Assembly: GCF_000175935.2 (NCBI RefSeq)
Contig: NC_014839.1
Span: forward strand, 1-64,000
Source of the DNA: Pantoea sp. At-9b
GTDB taxonomy: Bacteria; Pseudomonadota; Gammaproteobacteria; Enterobacterales; Enterobacteriaceae
DNA length: 64,000 nucleotides
Reading direction: 5' to 3'
The translations under genes and the position numbers were made by a program. The notes beneath the pieces were generated by a model. That model searched no databases. It was not told the DNA's origin and saw nothing but the letters and a program-made list of their open reading frames with translations. Shown piece by piece: positions 61,771-64,000 of this stretch (positions are counted from its first letter, which is position 1; each line of letters begins with the position of its first letter).

Positions 61771-62894
61771 ATCACCCCCTGCTCTGCTTGCATGTCTGGC
61801 TGATACTGGCTGATGTGGGTGCCCGTATGCAGTCGCGTGATATCCGCCAGCACAGTCGCCGGTATCAGCACGCGATCGGCAAAATGCACACCCGGATTAA
61901 TTTCGCCGCGCATCAGGCTCAACACCGTGCTGACGGCAGTAGCAGCGGTCAACGCCAGGCTGCTGTCCGTGCGGATCACCACGCGCCGACGCGGTTCCCC
62001 CTCCTGCTGCCAGTCAAACACCATCTGGTAATACGGGGCATAACCTGCCAGGTCAATTTCACTGGCCTTCTCCACCGCTGCACTGGCGAGCGCCAGACTC
62101 TGTGATGTGCCATCCACCTTGCCACGCAATCCGGTCAGGGTTTCCCGCAGGCATTGACCACTGAACACGTTGTACCAGCTCAGACTCGACAGGTTATGGC
62201 GCAGTGCCAGCCGCTCGGCGTCAGCACTCAACCACGGCAGCAGCGTGACATGGCCGGGGAAATGCGGCAGCGTGTCGGTCTGCTGGGTTGACAGGCTGTG
62301 GCGGCTACGACGTCCGAGTTGCCAGCTGGCACCGGCTTCCCCGTACCAGTAATCGCTGCCCTGCAAGGCGTTGCATTGTTCATTTAACGACAGCACCAGA
62401 TCCGCAGCGGCCGCGCCACTCACGCGCTCAATACCGCCGGTGTAGACCGTCAGATCGCCGCCAGCACGCTGACTTATCCAGCCTGGCACCAGGTTCGCCA
62501 GGCCGGGCAACATCCCGGCAGAGAGCACGGCGACCCAGTGCTGATCGCCAGCGGGTTGCTGCTGCAACAAATGCCATGCCGGACCATCACCTGAGACATC
62601 CACATAATTCACCTGCATCGAGGCAGCCGCTCGTGCTACCCGATCCAGCACCTGATAGGACGGCCCTGCGCAGTTCACCACCACGGTGCAGCCACGGCAA
62701 AACTCGCGCAGTTCCTTCTCCTGCCATAAGTCCACCGGATTAGCTTCCACACCCAGCTGTGTCGCCAGTTGCTGCAAGGGCTCGCGACGACGACCGCCGA
62801 GCCGCAATGCAAATCCTGCCTGCGCCAGCCAGCGGCTGACATCACGTCCTGCGCCACCGGTGGCACCGAGCACCGCAATGATGTTGTTGTTCAT
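61767..62894 (-). CDS. Saccharopine-dehydrogenase-like NAD(P)-binding protein
   Basis: 375 residues. The Rossmann start is IIAVLGATGGAGRDVSRWLAQAG (GxxGGAG), followed by RREPLQQLATQLG and VVNCAGPSYQVLDRVARAA, the pattern of saccharopine-dehydrogenase NADP-binding and related trans-acting reductases. It is inserted between the synthetase end and the ybtU-like gene with 4-bp and 1-bp overlaps, so it is co-translated. Yersiniabactin and pyochelin operons have nothing here. It may reduce an imine or thioester in place of, or in addition to, YbtU, or form a C-N bond as in opine-type metallophores; neither can be decided from sequence. Confidence 0.82.
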   Translation of the reverse strand: MNNNIIAVLGATGGAGRDVSRWLAQAGFALRLGGRRREPLQQLATQLGVEANPVDLWQEKELREFCRGCTVVVNCAGPSYQVLDRVARAAASMQVNYVDVSGDGPAWHLLQQQPAGDQHWVAVLSAGMLPGLANLVPGWISQRAGGDLTVYTGGIERVSGAAAADLVLSLNEQCNALQGSDYWYGEAGASWQLGRRSRHSLSTQQTDTLPHFPGHVTLLPWLSADAERLALRHNLSSLSWYNVFSGQCLRETLTGLRGKVDGTSQSLALASAAVEKASEIDLAGYAPYYQMVFDWQQEGEPRRRVVIRTDSSLALTAATAVSTVLSLMRGEINPGVHFADRVLIPATVLADITRLHTGTHISQYQPDMQAEQGVI

Positions 62895-64000
62895 CAGGCG
62901 GCTCCCGGATTGGTATGACGTGCAATCAACGCAGCCAGGGTTGGCGCATGGTGGCGAGACAGACAGCTAAAGTGATCGCCAGGCGTGTCTTCAACAATCA
63001 GTTCACCGAGGCACAGCTGGCTCCAGTAGTCGTGGACATCACCGGGCGTGCCGGGCAAGAGCGGATCGCTTTCGCTGTTACGCAACAAAATGGTTTTACC
63101 GAACCAGGGATCGGGGCGATATTGCCCCACCGAGGCCATGCTGTGCCCAAACAAGGCGTAACGACTGGCAAACAGCGGGCTGGCTTCATCCTCCTGATGA
63201 TAGGCTCCCTGCGCCATCCCGGCTGTCTGCAAGGCTTGCAGGCGAACGGCTTGTGGCTGCTGGATCCAGCGCGTCAGTGCCTGCGCGACCTGTGGATGGC
63301 TGTCGAGGCCATCAAATGCGTCTTCGGCGATACGCTGCGGGGTGCGTTGCAGGATAGTGCTGACGGCCGCCGCCAGGGCTGGCTCCTGCGGCAGACCCAG
63401 TTTCTCCAGATCGGCCCCGATCGCACGGGCAAAGACGTAATCCACCAGGCGTGCGTCATCCACCTGCGGCGGTTGATACGCACTGATGACTACCAGTTCG
63501 CGCACATTTTTGCCGCGCTCGCTGAGCTGACGGGCGATTTCCGCAGCCAGCAAGCCACCGAGGCAATATCCCAGCAGCGTGAAACTTTCGCCCTGCTCTG
63601 ACAACACATCGGCATAGTGACCGGCCAGCGTCACCAATGCCTCATGCGGGGCCAGTGCCATAAACGCCTGCTGGCTGGGCAATTCAAGGCCGACACCACG
63701 GGCAAATTGTGACTTATCCAGGTTCGCCAGCAGATGCTGATACGGCTGGAGATTGCCCGTCCCGGCGTGCAGCAGTACGCAGCAGTGGCTGTGATCATCC
63801 TGCTGCCCCCACAATGGAACCAGCACCGCACGCGCCTGCTGCTGTTGCTCACTCTGCTTCGTGCTGTTGCGTAGCAAGTCTGCCAGTCCCATCACCGTGG
63901 ATTCCCGCAGCAGATGGCGCAGCAGGGTTTCCCATTCAAAATGGGCCGCAGCTTCGACCTGGGCGCGCAAACGCCCGATCATGCGAGATAACAGCAGGGA
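62894..64000 (-). CDS. NRPS C-terminal end: carrier domain and thioesterase (partial)
   Basis: The coding frame enters from beyond position 64000. The last codon in the window is the Ser that starts SLLLSRMIGRLRAQ, the phosphopantetheine-bearing helix of a peptidyl carrier domain. The carrier ends at STVMGLADLLR. A thioesterase domain follows: CVLLHAGTGNLQPYQHL, nucleophile region FTLLGYCLGGLLAAEIA, and His in DTPGDHFSCLSRHH. The nucleophile position is Cys, not the usual Ser. It should release the finished siderophore. By position it corresponds to the end of HMWP1 (irp1) or PchF. The stop overlaps the next start by one base. Confidence 0.9.
   Translation of the reverse strand, partial: SLLLSRMIGRLRAQVEAAAHFEWETLLRHLLRESTVMGLADLLRNSTKQSEQQQQARAVLVPLWGQQDDHSHCCVLLHAGTGNLQPYQHLLANLDKSQFARGVGLELPSQQAFMALAPHEALVTLAGHYADVLSEQGESFTLLGYCLGGLLAAEIARQLSERGKNVRELVVISAYQPPQVDDARLVDYVFARAIGADLEKLGLPQEPALAAAVSTILQRTPQRIAEDAFDGLDSHPQVAQALTRWIQQPQAVRLQALQTAGMAQGAYHQEDEASPLFASRYALFGHSMASVGQYRPDPWFGKTILLRNSESDPLLPGTPGDVHDYWSQLCLGELIVEDTPGDHFSCLSRHHAPTLAALIARHTNPGAA

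Noticed and set aside
1..64000. CRISPR array, tRNA, rRNA, replication origin or oriT
   Set aside because: No regularly spaced repeats beyond the short ones listed, no tRNA-like cloverleaf noticed, and no rep gene or iteron cluster; oriT is expected near traM/traJ, outside the window.

Overview
The window looks like part of a large conjugative plasmid, or a plasmid-derived island, from a member of Enterobacterales. F-type traD and traI sit at the left end with their diagnostic residues intact, and the cargo (yersiniabactin-type siderophore genes, Fur box, enterobacterial IS families) fits Erwiniaceae/Yersiniaceae-like hosts. The genus is an inference; no species marker is present. Base composition changes sharply: the tra block and the siderophore block are GC-rich, while roughly 18-43 kb is AT-rich, which suggests a separate origin for the middle part.

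Layout. (1) 65-8490: traD coupling protein and traI relaxase-helicase, coupled by a 4-bp overlap. (2) 8.5-18.0 kb: an insertion zone with an IS110 fragment, a VOC-fold gene, an IS30 fragment, a RelB/RelE-type toxin-antitoxin pair, two different complete ISNCY-type elements back to back, and an IS3-family element. The IS3 element cuts a short-chain dehydrogenase gene next to a decayed enolase-superfamily gene. (3) 18.2-37.9 kb: a nitrogen-scavenging catabolic island. A twelve-gene leftward operon (about 31.1 to 20.3 kb) encodes an isochorismatase-fold amidohydrolase, an FAD hydroxylase of the dihydroxypyridine-hydroxylase type, two small cupins, a metallo-beta-lactamase-fold protein, an SsuABC/TauABC-type importer with two permeases, two Rieske oxygenases and one flavin/2Fe-2S reductase. 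Around it are two LysR regulators, an AraC regulator, a TetR remnant, an AtzH/HpxZ-like protein, a nitrilase, two EamA transporters and a second isochorismatase-fold enzyme. NtrC-type dyads lie in three intergenic regions, and one promoter has a near-perfect sigma-54 -24/-12 element, so the set appears wired to nitrogen limitation. The pathway is best read as oxidative and hydrolytic catabolism of a nitrogen heterocycle and of nitriles/amides; the substrate cannot be named from sequence.

(4) 37.9-43.1 kb: a graveyard containing a large, 5'-truncated and frameshifted repeat-type protein, a perfect 14-bp inverted repeat, and short decayed reading frames. (5) 43.2-64.0 kb, all leftward: a salicylate-primed NRPS siderophore locus. 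The order NRPS-thioesterase end, [saccharopine-dehydrogenase-like], ybtU-like, ybtT-like, [methyltransferase], ybtE-like, ybtS-like follows the yersiniabactin operon but has two extra tailoring genes. It is followed by a Fur box, a ybtA-like AraC regulator, a TonB receptor, a complete Dpp-type importer (binding protein, two permeases, fused double ATPase), two YbtP/YbtQ-like ABC proteins and a cytochrome P450, and it ends at a strong terminator. A 13-bp motif repeated in the two regulatory gaps is a candidate operator for the AraC regulator. The product is likely related to yersiniabactin/pyochelin but chemically distinct, with an unusual uptake route. The window ends at the codon of the carrier-domain serine that carries phosphopantetheine, so the main synthetase lies beyond position 64000.
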